A DNA stretch of 35,744 bases. Source: F1-60-MAGs149 sp037133755 (GTDB lineage: Bacteria; Actinomycetota; Thermoleophilia; Gaiellales; F1-60-MAGs149). Location: positions 1-35,744 of the forward strand of contig JBAXNN010000018.1 in NCBI GenBank assembly GCA_037133755.1. Direction: 5' to 3'. Each line of letters starts with the position of its first letter. The stretch's first letter is position 1. The notes under the pieces were generated by a model. The model had not been told where the DNA came from and ran no database searches. It saw nothing but the letters and a program-made list of their open reading frames with translations. Below are positions 1 through 7,773 of the stretch, piece after piece. The translations under genes were made by a program, and so were the position numbers.

Positions 1-1800
1 GACGGGTGCCGCAGCCGGTGCAGGCGCCGGAGTGGTAACCGGGGCGGGCTTGGCCTGCTCGGCAGGCTTCGGCGTCTCAGCGGGCTTCGACTGCTTCGGC
101 TGCTCGGCAGGCTTGGTCTGCTCAGCAGGCTTCGGCGACTCGCCCTTCGGTGCGCTCTTGACCGGCGTCACCGGTGCAACGGCAACCGGCGCTGCGCCCT
201 TGGCGGGCGTCTTGGCAGCTTCGGCGGCCTTCTTCGCAGCCTCAGCAGCCTTCTTCGCCTGCTCCGCAGCGGCCTCAGCGGCCTTCTTCGCCTGCTCCGC
301 AGCGGCTTCGGCAGCCTTCTTGGCCTGTGCGGCAGCCTGCTCGGCGGCCCTCTTCGCCTGCTCTGCCGCCGCCTCGGCAGCCTTCTTGCCGTTGTCGGTC
401 CTGGGCGCGGCCGGCGTGGTCGGCTTCGGTGCCGAACCAGTCGCGGGCGCAGGCGTCGTCGGGGCTGGAGTCGTCGGCGCCTTGCCGCCGACGGGTGTCG
501 TCGGCGCAGGCGTGGTCGGCTTCGGTGCCGAACCGGTCGCAGGCGCAGGCGTCGTCGGCGCGGGCGTGGTCGGCGCAGGCGGAGTCTTCACGGTCGGCGG
601 CACGGCGGCAACCGGTGCAGGCTCAACGGGCGCGACAGCAGGCGCAGCCTCAGCCGGTACTGCCTCGGCCGGAGCGGATGCGTTCTCCGGTGCGACCGTC
701 GCGGGCGCCGCCGCAGCAGCGGCCGCGGCCACGATCGGCGTCTGGTCGGGCTTGGGGGCCGGCGTCGCAGCAACGTTCGCGGCGGCAGTGCCCGCGGCAG
801 CCTGGGCTGCGCTCACAACGCGCTTGGTGCCGTCGGCCGACGCGGCGGGCTTGGCCGGCGGCGCGGTAGCGAGCTGACGCACGTTGCTCGCGGGGGACAG
901 CGCGTTGCGGATCGCCGGCGCCTCGCGCACTGCGCCGGCGGCAACGACCGCGCCAACGGCAACCGTGACGACGACCTTGGCAGCCGTACCGGCAAGCAGC
1001 GACGAAGCGACGCCAGCAGCGGCTACGCCACCACCAGCAGCCGCGACAGCACCACCCGCAACGGCGAAGCCGGGAATCGACTCGCCGAGGCGCGAGGCAA
1101 TCGAATCGAGCGGGAGGAAGCCGTTGGCGGCTGCCATCTCCTCGGGTGCGTGCAGCCGGCGCGCGGCGCTACGGCACGAGCGACAGGCCAGCAGGTGCGC
1201 ACGGATCTTGGCGTTGACCTTGGCATCGGCGAGCGCCTGGCGGACGACGCCACACGCACTCTCCTCCTCAACGTCGGCCAGACCGACCAGCGCCTTGCGA
1301 GCGCGGTAGACCAGCGCGTCAACGCCCTGCGGCGTGACGTCGAGGACGTCGGCCGTTTCGATCGCCGACATGCCGAGCCATTCGCGCAGCACGATTGCCT
1401 CGCGTTGCTGCTCCGGCAGCGTCGCGAGCAGCGCGACGGCAACATCGAACTCGTCGTTCGACTCCATCTGGTCGGCGACCGAGGCGCGGGAGTCGGCATG
1501 CCACTCGCCGAGCTCCTCGTGGACGCCGCGGCGCTTCGTCATTGCAAGGCGCGTCAGACACTCGTTGCGCAGGATGCGGAACAGCCAGGCCCGCGGCTCG
1601 CGCACGCGCTCACCCTCGGCGAGTACGCGGTGCGCCGACAAGAACGTGGCCTGCACGGCGTCTTCGGCATCCTCGAGGCGACCAAGGCGATGCCAGGCGA
1701 AGCGCAGCAGCTCACCCGCATGCTGCCGATAAAGGGCAGCCGTCAGCGCGCCCTCGGATTGAGAGCGAGCCCCACGTCTCAGGGGAATGGCGACGGCCAT
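1..1800 (-). CDS. ECF-type sigma factor with zinc-finger-like motif, membrane helix and long extracytoplasmic tail (3' end outside window)
   Basis: The frame is open from the ATG at 1800 to the window edge, so at least 600 residues are present and the stop is not seen. Residues 20-90 look like sigma region 2 (EDAEDAVQATF-type helix, then PRAWLFRILRNECLTRL). Residues 122-172 look like region 4 (LPEQQREAIVLREWLGMS, then a helix-turn-helix ending VYRARKAL). C183 and the H202-x3-C206-x2-C209 group resemble the zinc motif of anti-sigma factors. Residues 242-291 are Ala/Val/Gly-rich and hydrophobic, so a membrane helix is likely near 272-291. After it come Ala/Pro/Val-rich sequence, PTTP repeats (about 401-471) and Ala/Lys/Glu repeats (472-529). 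A typical ECF sigma is under 250 residues. The start is supported by TACGCT lying 6 nt upstream; an in-frame GTG at 1857 is an alternative. It is divergent from the cyclodeaminase gene. Known: some ECF groups carry C-terminal zinc-finger and membrane extensions. Inferred: membrane-held, signal-responsive regulator. Confidence 0.85.
   Translation of the reverse strand, partial: MAVAIPLRRGARSQSEGALTAALYRQHAGELLRFAWHRLGRLEDAEDAVQATFLSAHRVLAEGERVREPRAWLFRILRNECLTRLAMTKRRGVHEELGEWHADSRASVADQMESNDEFDVAVALLATLPEQQREAIVLREWLGMSAIETADVLDVTPQGVDALVYRARKALVGLADVEEESACGVVRQALADAKVNAKIRAHLLACRSCRSAARRLHAPEEMAAANGFLPLDSIASRLGESIPGFAVAGGAVAAAGGGVAAAGVASSLLAGTAAKVVVTVAVGAVVAAGAVREAPAIRNALSPASNVRQLATAPPAKPAASADGTKRVVSAAQAAAGTAAANVAATPAPKPDQTPIVAAAAAAAAPATVAPENASAPAEAVPAEAAPAVAPVEPAPVAAVPPTVKTPPAPTTPAPTTPAPATGSAPKPTTPAPTTPVGGKAPTTPAPTTPAPATGSAPKPTTPAAPRTDNGKKAAEAAAEQAKRAAEQAAAQAKKAAEAAAEQAKKAAEAAAEQAKKAAEAAKKAAEAAKTPAKGAAPVAVAPVTPVKSAPKGESPKPAEQTKPAEQPKQSKPAETPKPAEQAKPAPVTTPAPAPAAAPV
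214..387 (-). repeat. Coding repeats: four 11-residue units then two 7-residue units
   Basis: Within the sigma-factor tail the protein reads as four 11-residue units of the type KKAAEAAAEQA (the second is degenerate, KRAAEQAAAQA), followed by two KKAAEAA heptads. This predicts a long charged Ala-rich helix or stalk, similar in style to TolA-like helical linkers. It is seen directly in the translation; the stalk role is inferred. Confidence 0.9.
409..567 (-). repeat. In-frame 96-bp direct repeat encoding Pro/Thr-rich spacer
   Basis: The stretch near 415-461 recurs near 511-557 with an offset of 96 bp (32 codons). It encodes APTTPAPAPATGSAPKPTTP-like sequence. It lies between the membrane helix and the Lys/Glu/Ala helix of the sigma-factor tail and looks like a recent tandem duplication of a rigid extracellular linker. 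Confidence 0.8.
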
Positions 1801-1806
1801 GGCATA

Positions 1807-1812
1807 AGCGTA
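1807..1812 (-). promoter_or_regulatory. Putative -10 element, leaderless sigma-factor gene
   Basis: Reads TACGCT on the minus strand, with 6 nt before the ATG at 1800. No Shine-Dalgarno sequence is present. This spacing recurs before at least ten other starts in the window. Confidence 0.5.
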
Positions 1813-1927
1813 GACGCGCGCCGCGTGGAAATCTGACGCGGCCTGAGAAACGTTCACAATCGTGTGCGGCACTACCGTGACGCCCGAAGCGCTCTACACT
1901 CGCCGAAACGCCCTGAGGAGGACGATC

Positions 1928-2944
1928 GTGGAGAGCTGGCGCAGCAAGAAGACCCTGATCTTGAGCCGTACCGACATGATGGGTCTGGTCACGCCGGCCG
2001 AGTACGTCGCGGGGGTCGAGCAGGCCTATCGCATGCACGGCGAGGGCCGGTACTACATGGACCCGAAGGGGCACATCGTCCTCGACAAGTACCCCGGCGA
2101 GTGGGAGGCCATGCCCTCCTACATCGAGGAGCCCGAGGCCGCCGCCTGCAAGTGGGTCTCGATCCGCGAGAACAACCGCGACAAGTACGACCTCCCCACC
2201 GTCTTCTCGATCCTGATCTACACCGACCCCGAGACGGGCTTCCCGCTGGCGATCTGCGACGGCTCCTACCACACGGTCCAGCGCACCGGCGCCTCGGCGG
2301 CCGTGTCGGCGAAGTGGATGGCCCGCCCCGAGTCGAAGGTGCTCGCGATCATTGGCGCCGGCAACATGGCCGAGGGCGCGCTCGAGACCTGCGACACCGT
2401 CTTCGAGTGGGATGAGGTGCGTGTCTGGAGCCGTCGCGAGTCGACGCTCGACCATTTCCGCTCCGTGATGGAGCCGAAGCTCGAGGGCCGCTACCCGATC
2501 AAGACCTCGACCGACCTCGAGAGCACGGTGCGCGGCGCTGACGTCGTGGTCACGATCACGCCGGCCCGCGAGCCCCTGATCAAGAAGGAGTGGATCTCGC
2601 CCGGCACGCACATCGCCGCCGTCGGCGCCGATAAGGACGGCGACCAGGAGCTCGAGTCCGACGTGCTCGTCGGCGCTCGCATCTTTGTCGACGACATCCG
2701 CCAGTGCCGCCACGACGGCGAGATCAACGTGCCGCTCAAGGAGGGCGTGATCACCGAGGACGACCTGGCCGGCTCGATCGGCGAGGTCGTCACCGGGCAG
2801 AAGCCGGGACGAACCTCGCCGGAGGAGATCACGATCTTCGACTCGACGGGCATCGCACTGCAGGACTCCGCGATCGTGCCGCTCGAGTATCAGCGGGCGC
2901 TCGAAGCCGGTGTCGGCATCGAGAAGAAGATGATCTCGACCTAA
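1928..2944 (+). CDS. Ornithine cyclodeaminase / mu-crystallin family protein
   Basis: 338 residues, close to the family length of 310-350. The start is the GTG at 1928, which has a strong GAGGAGG six bases upstream (1915-1921); longer in-frame starts such as 1862 lack a ribosome site. The Rossmann fold is clear from VLAIIGAGNMAEGALET (near residues 138-155), followed by RVWSRR and GADVVVTITP, as in NAD(P)H-binding ornithine cyclodeaminases, alanine dehydrogenases of the archaeal type and ketimine reductases. Family members deaminate or reduce imino/amino acids in the cytoplasm; the exact substrate cannot be read from sequence. A possible -10, TACACT, is at 1895-1900. The stop TAA overlaps the convergent stop of the next gene (CTAA at 2941-2944). 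No amino-acid catabolic neighbours are present to fix the substrate. Confidence 0.85.
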   Translation: MESWRSKKTLILSRTDMMGLVTPAEYVAGVEQAYRMHGEGRYYMDPKGHIVLDKYPGEWEAMPSYIEEPEAAACKWVSIRENNRDKYDLPTVFSILIYTDPETGFPLAICDGSYHTVQRTGASAAVSAKWMARPESKVLAIIGAGNMAEGALETCDTVFEWDEVRVWSRRESTLDHFRSVMEPKLEGRYPIKTSTDLESTVRGADVVVTITPAREPLIKKEWISPGTHIAAVGADKDGDQELESDVLVGARIFVDDIRQCRHDGEINVPLKEGVITEDDLAGSIGEVVTGQKPGRTSPEEITIFDSTGIALQDSAIVPLEYQRALEAGVGIEKKMIST

Positions 2945-3183
2945 GGCTGCGCGTCACCGAGCGCTGTGACGATCGGCTCGGCGGCGGTGCCCTCAATAGC
3001 GCCGCTCGCGGCATCGACGGCAATTTCCTGGACGCCCTGGCCCTGGCCGACGGCGTCAGCGATGCCGCTCAGGTCCGTCCCCGTCAGGTTCTCGCCGGCT
3101 GCCAGTGACTGATCGACAAGGTCTGTCGGCAGTACGTCGGTCACCGATGTCAGCTTCTCGCGCGCAAAATCGAACAGTCCCAT
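2941..3183 (-). CDS. Small acidic hypothetical protein (80 aa)
   Basis: An 80-residue protein beginning MGLFDFAREKL, with AGGAGG just upstream of the ATG at 3183. It is acidic and rich in Gly, Ala, Asp and Thr, with no membrane segment and no signal peptide. I do not recognise a family; the MGLFDF start followed by a short amphipathic helix resembles small stress-related proteins of the LysM/BON or CsbD kind, but no domain is visible. It converges on the cyclodeaminase gene, with stops overlapping. It may share a transcript with the small helical gene upstream (74 bp gap). A possible -10 (TAGGAT on the minus strand, 3229-3234) would give a separate promoter. Confidence 0.65.
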   Translation of the reverse strand: MGLFDFAREKLTSVTDVLPTDLVDQSLAAGENLTGTDLSGIADAVGQGQGVQEIAVDAASGAIEGTAAEPIVTALGDAQP

Positions 3184-3257
3184 GGGGGCCTCCTGAAGAG
3201 TTGAGCGTGGCTGCGGGGGCGCTCTCCCATCCTATGGTTGGTCCGGATTCCTGTGGC

Positions 3258-3503
3258 CTAATCGTCCTCATCGTCGTGGACGGTGTACTCCTCCTGATGC
3301 GCGTCGGTTGGGTCGGCGTCGTCCTCCTCGTCGTCCCCGAGCGCCTTGCGTGCCGCCGCGCGTGCAGCATCCACCAGCTTCTCGGCTTCGTCGGCAGCAT
3401 CCTGCGCAACGTCCTTCGTGGCATCGACTGCCTTGTCGGCTACTGCCGGCACGGCCTCAACCGCGTCCTCGAGCTTCTTGCGCGCCTCATCGATCGCGTC
3501 CAT
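3258..3503 (-). CDS. Small amphipathic Ala-rich helical protein with acidic tail (81 aa)
   Basis: 81 residues. The adjacent codons GTG (3506) and ATG (3503) are both possible starts; ATG is preferred because AGGAGG (3510-3515) is then 6 nt away. Residues 1-55 form one long predicted amphipathic helix with repeating AxxKAVDATKDVAQDAADEA-type sequence, and the last 25 residues are strongly acidic (GDDEEDDADPTD, ending DDEDD). The pattern resembles LEA-like or phasin-like helical proteins, but that is only compositional similarity. No membrane segment. It lies between the small 80-residue gene and a secreted protein gene on the same strand. Confidence 0.7.
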   Translation of the reverse strand: MDAIDEARKKLEDAVEAVPAVADKAVDATKDVAQDAADEAEKLVDAARAAARKALGDDEEDDADPTDAHQEEYTVHDDEDD

Positions 3504-3608
3504 CACGAACCTCCTCGGGTCTCTACCACCATCGCGCGCGACGGCGAGCGGGAGTCAGGGAGAACTACGAGGCCTGATCGGGGGCGACCCCTGAACGCAC
3601 GGCGCGGC

Positions 3609-4451
3609 TCAGCTGGGCGCGATGAAGCGCATCGGACTGCTGACGGTGATCTGCAGCGACGACGAGTACGCGATGCAGTACGGGATTCGCTTGCCCGTGT
3701 TGAGGCACGTGGTGCTCGTGCCGGCGGAACCGAGCGTGACATGCGCGGTCTGCGCGCACGACAAGACGTCGGTGGGCTGGGCCGAGCCGGTGGATACATC
3801 GCCGTTCGACCCGGACGTCGTGGTGACGTACGCGGTGGCCGAGCCGTTCGTTCCGCAGGCCGAGAGCGTGACGGCCGCACTCCCCGACATCCCGGCCGGC
3901 GGCTGCGGCCCGCTCACGGCGTAGGAGATGCCGGGCGCCGCGACGCAGTCGAGGGCCGCGGACGACAGCGTGATGCCGCTGGCACAGGGCGGCGTGGTGC
4001 CGTCGTCGACGAACAGCTCACCGACGTAGGAGCCCGCTGCCGGCCGGCCGGTCGTGCTCATGCCGAGCATCTTCCCACCCGAGACCACGCGGTACGTGAA
4101 CGAGACGCGCCCGTTCTTCAGCACGGGCTTCCGCAGTGTCACGATCGTCTGCATCGTGGTGCCCTTGCTTGTCGTCACCAGCGCGGCATTCGGCGGCCGC
4201 TTGTCGAAGCCGTTGGCGACCCAGCCCGCGGCGAGATCGGCAGCGGTGCCGGTGCCCGCGCGGCGTGCAGGTCGATCGGTGAACCACGACAGCTTGGCCT
4301 TCGCCGGAACGCTCACGTGCACGGCACCACTGTGCTTGGCGATGGTGAGATCGCCGCTCGTCACCGAGTAGAGCAGCTGTCCCTTCGCGGCGGCGAGCGA
4401 CGGCAGGCAGAGGCAGGCGAGGGCAACGGCGAGGAAAGATATTCGGCGCAT
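3609..4451 (-). CDS. Secreted protein of unknown function (280 aa)
   Basis: A clear signal peptide starts the protein: MRR, a hydrophobic core (ISFLAVALACLCLPSLA) and an AAA-K cleavage region near residue 22-23. The mature part is Ser/Thr/Gly-rich and predicted all-beta, with VSFTYRVVSGGKMLGMSTTG in the middle and six cysteines in the last 130 residues (ASG, LDCVA, LSACG, LSCAQ, TTCLN, PYCIA contexts) that could form disulfides. I do not recognise a domain. There is no Shine-Dalgarno sequence; a CAGCAT hexamer 6 nt before the ATG fits the leaderless pattern weakly. It is divergent from the aerolysin-RTX gene, with a 283-bp shared upstream region. Confidence 0.75.
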   Translation of the reverse strand: MRRISFLAVALACLCLPSLAAAKGQLLYSVTSGDLTIAKHSGAVHVSVPAKAKLSWFTDRPARRAGTGTAADLAAGWVANGFDKRPPNAALVTTSKGTTMQTIVTLRKPVLKNGRVSFTYRVVSGGKMLGMSTTGRPAAGSYVGELFVDDGTTPPCASGITLSSAALDCVAAPGISYAVSGPQPPAGMSGSAAVTLSACGTNGSATAYVTTTSGSNGDVSTGSAQPTDVLSCAQTAHVTLGSAGTSTTCLNTGKRIPYCIAYSSSLQITVSSPMRFIAPS

Positions 4452-4565
4452 GAAAAGATGCTGACAGATGTATCAAGACCGCGCTGCAAGCCGCCACACA
4501 ACGGCCAGTAGGCCTGGGCGATGGTCGCCGATGTGGCGCCGACCATGCCATTGGCGGGATCAACG

Positions 4566-4601
4566 ACGACCTGATACTTCCAATCAGGTTACTCAGGTCG
4601 T
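4566..4601. repeat. Inverted repeat ACGACCTGA / TCAGGTCGT with extra TCAGGT half-site
   Basis: Arms at 4566-4574 and 4593-4601 are perfect complements. A further TCAGGT at 4584-4589 also pairs with ACCTGA at 4569-4574 and is a direct repeat of 4593-4598. This could be an operator with three half-sites, or a small hairpin, about 120 bp upstream of the toxin-like gene. Confidence 0.5.
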
Positions 4602-4722
4602 GTGCCCGCGTCCCGTCGTCACTCGACAGGTGGCGATCTGCACGTGGGCCATGTGCCCCGCCAGATGGTGAGTGGGACCACCGCGCCGTCGATCCCGTCC
4701 CGAACAAACGGGTCAACCCTGC

Positions 4723-4728
4723 TATGTT
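4723..4728 (+). promoter_or_regulatory. Putative -10 element, leaderless aerolysin-RTX gene
   Basis: TATGTT with 6 nt to the GTG at 4735 and no Shine-Dalgarno sequence. This choice of start places the signal peptide exactly at the N terminus. Confidence 0.5.
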
Positions 4729-4734
4729 CGCCCG

Positions 4735-7700
4735 GTGCAATCCGTTTCGTCCCGTCCGCGAGCGCTCCGTCGCCGGGTGCTCATCGTCGGCGCCATCCTC
4801 GCCGCCGTCCTGCTATCGGCCCCCGTCGCGTTCGCGGGATCCGACCTCAACATCACGGTCAAGAACGACCTGACTACGGGCGTCGGCAACGGCTATCCGA
4901 AGGTCGCGCTCGTTACGAGCGGCGGCAGCGACTGCTGGTACGACCAGGATCTCGGCCGCTCCAAAGATCAAAACGCCGTCGACCCCGGCACATCCAAGAA
5001 GATCTGGACCGAGGTCAAGCAGAGCGGCTCGCCGTGTGCCGGGAACTTCAGGGGCGTGCGCGGTGTCGCCCTCTGGATCAAGGAGACGCCGTCTGCCGAT
5101 TGGGCTGCGCTCGAAGGCCAGACGAATGCGGGCGGCACGGACTTCCAGTTCCGGTTCGGCCGCAAGTCCGACTGGAAGACCGCTGACGACTGCGATGACA
5201 AAGCCTTCGGCAACAACTGCTTCTCGGTCGCGGGCTTCCCGCAGACGTGGTCGACGCGGCCGAGCAAGGCCGGCCTGTGGTGCCCGGTCGTCCAGTCCTT
5301 CGACCAGAACGACATGAACAGTCGCCAACAGGTGTCGAACCTGACGATCTCCGTCCGCGGCGACAGCGCCTGCAACACGCCGCGTGGCGCCGTCTACTGG
5401 CCGCGGATGCGGGTCAACGGGAATTTCGTTGCGTCGGTCTTCCCGACGATGAGCGGCGACGTGATGGCGCCACGCTCGACACGGCAGTCCGACCCGCCGG
5501 CCCCCGACCCGAACGCGCCGGGCTCCGGCGACGCCTCGATGGTGCTCTCGATCCTGTCCGGCACGCGCCTGATGTGCGCGTGGGGCATGCGCGACGTGCC
5601 GGGGCAGACCTCGAAGATCCCGGCCGCCTGCCAGGACGCCGCCAAGCCGTCGGAATACACGGTCAACGACCTGACGGTGCCAACGACGCCGCCGCCGAAG
5701 TTCAAGGTCCTGCAGGTGGTCTCATCAGGAGAGCCGTTTCTCCAAGTGGGGAAGCAGGAGGTCTCCGTACCGCCGACCGGACCCGCATCCTCGCCGATCG
5801 GCGTCACATCGCACACGCTTTACGGCCGCTCCGATTCGACCACCGACTCGGTGTCCCGGACCTACGGCGGCAAGATCGGGTACAAGTGGGGGCACAAGAT
5901 CACTGCTGAGTTCAAGGTGCCCTTCTTCGCGAAGGCAGAGCAGGAAATCTCACAGGAGGTCTCCACGGAGTTCAGTGCGTCGGGCACCTTCGGCAACACG
6001 ACCGGCTTCACGTCGAACACCTCGAAGGACACCGCAGTGTCGGTGTCAACCAACGCGCAGCCGGGCAAGACGACCGTGCTGCGGGTATACAAGTCTACGT
6101 TCGGCACCGACTACCGCTTCCGTGCCGACGTCCTCTGGGGCGTGGACGGCAAGCGCGAGCCAGTCGCCAGCCCCGCCGCACTCGCGACCGGCATGTCCGT
6201 GTCGAAGTCCCAGTCGTGCCTCGCCACCGTCGTCGGCGACGAGACCGTGACGGGCAGCATCATGGAGTTCGGCAAGCGCTTCATCGACCGCGGTGGAGAC
6301 CGCACCAAGCTGAGCGCGGCGGAGGCCGGATTCCTCGACTCAATCCCCAACTTCTACATCGGCTCGCGGGACTGTCCCGGCTTCCCCGCCGGCTTCGCCT
6401 CGCAGGCGGGCTTCAAGGGCGAGGGGGTCGGCTCGATGGCTTCGGACGCACAGGACACGGTTCCCGTGCTCAATCCCGATGGCTCCCAGGCGTACGACGA
6501 GAACGGTAAGCCCAAGGGTGTGCTCATCGAGGCGATGTCGCTGACCAGCTGCGTCTTCACCGCGCCTTACCCGGCCGCGCGCAGCACGGCCAACGTTCGT
6601 CTGGCCGCCGCCACGCCGCGCGCCACCGTCGACGTCTGCGGGCCGGTGGATAGTGACGGTACGACGAGCGCGACAGGCGGTACCTACATCGACCTCGCGG
6701 ACGGCCCTGCGGCCCGCGGGAGCAACGCCGGCGCCACCTACGACTCCCCCGCCACCGCGCTGGCGGAGAACGTCGTTGGCACGAAGGGTGGTGACGTGAT
6801 CACGTTCGGTGGCGGCGTGATCGACATTGCCGAGCCGTCCGCCGGCAGCGACCGGATCTATGGCGAAGGCGGCTACGACCTCCTCTATGGCGGCACCGGC
6901 GACGATCTCATCCATGGCGGCACCGGCCAATTCATCCTCTCCGGTGGGCCGGGCGCAGACCGCATCATCCAGGGCGAGGGCAACGGCCAGATCAACGGCG
7001 GCACGGGGACTGACCGCATCACCGTGACCAACGCGGCCGGGACTGTCCACGGCGATGCCGGCCGTGACCACCTCGAGGGCCGGGGCAACCTCTCCGACAT
7101 CGTCTTCGCCGGCGGCCAGGGCAACGACACCTATGTCTTCGGGCCCGGTGGCGGCTGCGCCGAGGTCTTCGAGACGGCAGGCGACCCGCTGGACACCGTG
7201 CGCACGAGTCGCTGCGTCACGGGCATCCAGGATGTCGAGCGGGTGATCCTCGAGGGAAACCAGCCGCTCGCGATGACGACCGGCTTCGGCACGCAGACGA
7301 TCATCGGCAATAGCGCGGGCAACCGGCTGTCCGGCGGGCCGGGCGCCGATCGGATCGACGGCGGCCCCGGCACCGACCTGCTCATCCTCGGCAGCGATGC
7401 CTTCGACACCGTCACCGGTGGCGCGGATGCCGACCGCTTCCGCCCGACCGGAACGCCGGCCGCCGCGCGGGGCAACCTGCTGCCGGTCGACGCGGTTGCC
7501 CATCGCATCACCGACTTCGATGCAGCCGAGGGTGACGTGATCGTGCTTTCCGCCGACGTCTTCGGCGGCACGGTCCGCGACCTCCGAATGCGCTTCACGC
7601 TGGTCGGCGGCACGCAGCCGCAGGCGACAAGCCCTGTTGGCACCCTGCTTTGGAACACGACCACGCGGCTCTTGTCCTTCGACCGCGACGGCAGCGGCCC

Positions 7701-7773
7701 CATCACGCCGAAGGTGATCGCACTCCTACCCTCGGTGACGACGCCGTCGCCGGGGATGTTCGTGATCTCGTGA
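4735..7773 (+). CDS. Secreted aerolysin-like pore-forming protein with RTX calcium-binding repeats
   Basis: 1012 residues from the GTG at 4735. Residues 1-35 are a Sec signal peptide (RRR, then IVGAILAAVLLSAPVAFA). Residues 35-250 are a Cys- and Trp-containing beta-rich domain I do not recognise. Residues about 360-475 resemble the ETX/MTX2-aerolysin module: a Ser/Thr-rich alternating stretch, AEQEISQEVSTEFSASGTFG, then SVSTNAQPGKTTVLRVY and FRADVLWG, the usual order of membrane-hairpin strands followed by a P-G-K-type turn. RTX nonapeptides follow: six in tandem at residues 710-763 (GGTGDDLIH, GGPGADRII, GGTGTDRIT and others) and three more at 858-884 (GGPGADRID). The end (DFDAAEGDVIVLSADVF) resembles serralysin-type C termini. 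RTX proteins usually leave Gram-negative cells by type I secretion; here a Sec signal is present instead. It is translationally coupled to the next gene. The toxin assignment is inferred. Confidence 0.65.
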   Translation: MQSVSSRPRALRRRVLIVGAILAAVLLSAPVAFAGSDLNITVKNDLTTGVGNGYPKVALVTSGGSDCWYDQDLGRSKDQNAVDPGTSKKIWTEVKQSGSPCAGNFRGVRGVALWIKETPSADWAALEGQTNAGGTDFQFRFGRKSDWKTADDCDDKAFGNNCFSVAGFPQTWSTRPSKAGLWCPVVQSFDQNDMNSRQQVSNLTISVRGDSACNTPRGAVYWPRMRVNGNFVASVFPTMSGDVMAPRSTRQSDPPAPDPNAPGSGDASMVLSILSGTRLMCAWGMRDVPGQTSKIPAACQDAAKPSEYTVNDLTVPTTPPPKFKVLQVVSSGEPFLQVGKQEVSVPPTGPASSPIGVTSHTLYGRSDSTTDSVSRTYGGKIGYKWGHKITAEFKVPFFAKAEQEISQEVSTEFSASGTFGNTTGFTSNTSKDTAVSVSTNAQPGKTTVLRVYKSTFGTDYRFRADVLWGVDGKREPVASPAALATGMSVSKSQSCLATVVGDETVTGSIMEFGKRFIDRGGDRTKLSAAEAGFLDSIPNFYIGSRDCPGFPAGFASQAGFKGEGVGSMASDAQDTVPVLNPDGSQAYDENGKPKGVLIEAMSLTSCVFTAPYPAARSTANVRLAAATPRATVDVCGPVDSDGTTSATGGTYIDLADGPAARGSNAGATYDSPATALAENVVGTKGGDVITFGGGVIDIAEPSAGSDRIYGEGGYDLLYGGTGDDLIHGGTGQFILSGGPGADRIIQGEGNGQINGGTGTDRITVTNAAGTVHGDAGRDHLEGRGNLSDIVFAGGQGNDTYVFGPGGGCAEVFETAGDPLDTVRTSRCVTGIQDVERVILEGNQPLAMTTGFGTQTIIGNSAGNRLSGGPGADRIDGGPGTDLLILGSDAFDTVTGGADADRFRPTGTPAAARGNLLPVDAVAHRITDFDAAEGDVIVLSADVFGGTVRDLRMRFTLVGGTQPQATSPVGTLLWNTTTRLLSFDRDGSGPITPKVIALLPSVTTPSPGMFVIS
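6862..7386 (+). repeat. RTX nonapeptide repeat region
   Basis: Encodes GGxGxDxUx-type calcium-binding nonapeptides: six consecutive units at 6862-7023, a lone GGQGNDTYV further on, and three units at 7306-7386. Family knowledge: these fold into a beta-roll when calcium is bound, which often allows folding only outside the cell. Confidence 0.85.

Larger units (their letters stand above)
4452..4734. other. Divergent intergenic region upstream of secreted genes
   Basis: 283 bp between two divergent secreted-protein genes. It contains a cluster of ACCTGA/TCAGGT sequences (4566-4601) and a likely -10 for the rightward gene. Short frames here lack start signals and typical protein composition, and I see no RNA gene. 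Confidence 0.6.

Noticed and set aside
214..387. CRISPR array
   Set aside because: The repeats are in-frame coding repeats without unique spacers of 30-40 nt and are explained by the helical tail.
32..877. Long plus-strand frame rich in Ala, Gly and Ser
   Set aside because: It is antisense to the repeat-rich tail of the sigma factor. Its composition follows the GC skew of that repeat and it has no ribosome site.
1862..1927. N-terminal extension of the cyclodeaminase gene
   Set aside because: The GTG at 1928 has an ideal ribosome site at 6 nt; the extension has none and covers the promoter.
3105..4511. 468-codon plus-strand frame
   Set aside because: It is antisense to the secreted protein and the small helical gene, both of which have signal peptide or ribosome-site support. 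The translated sequence is Arg-rich noise.
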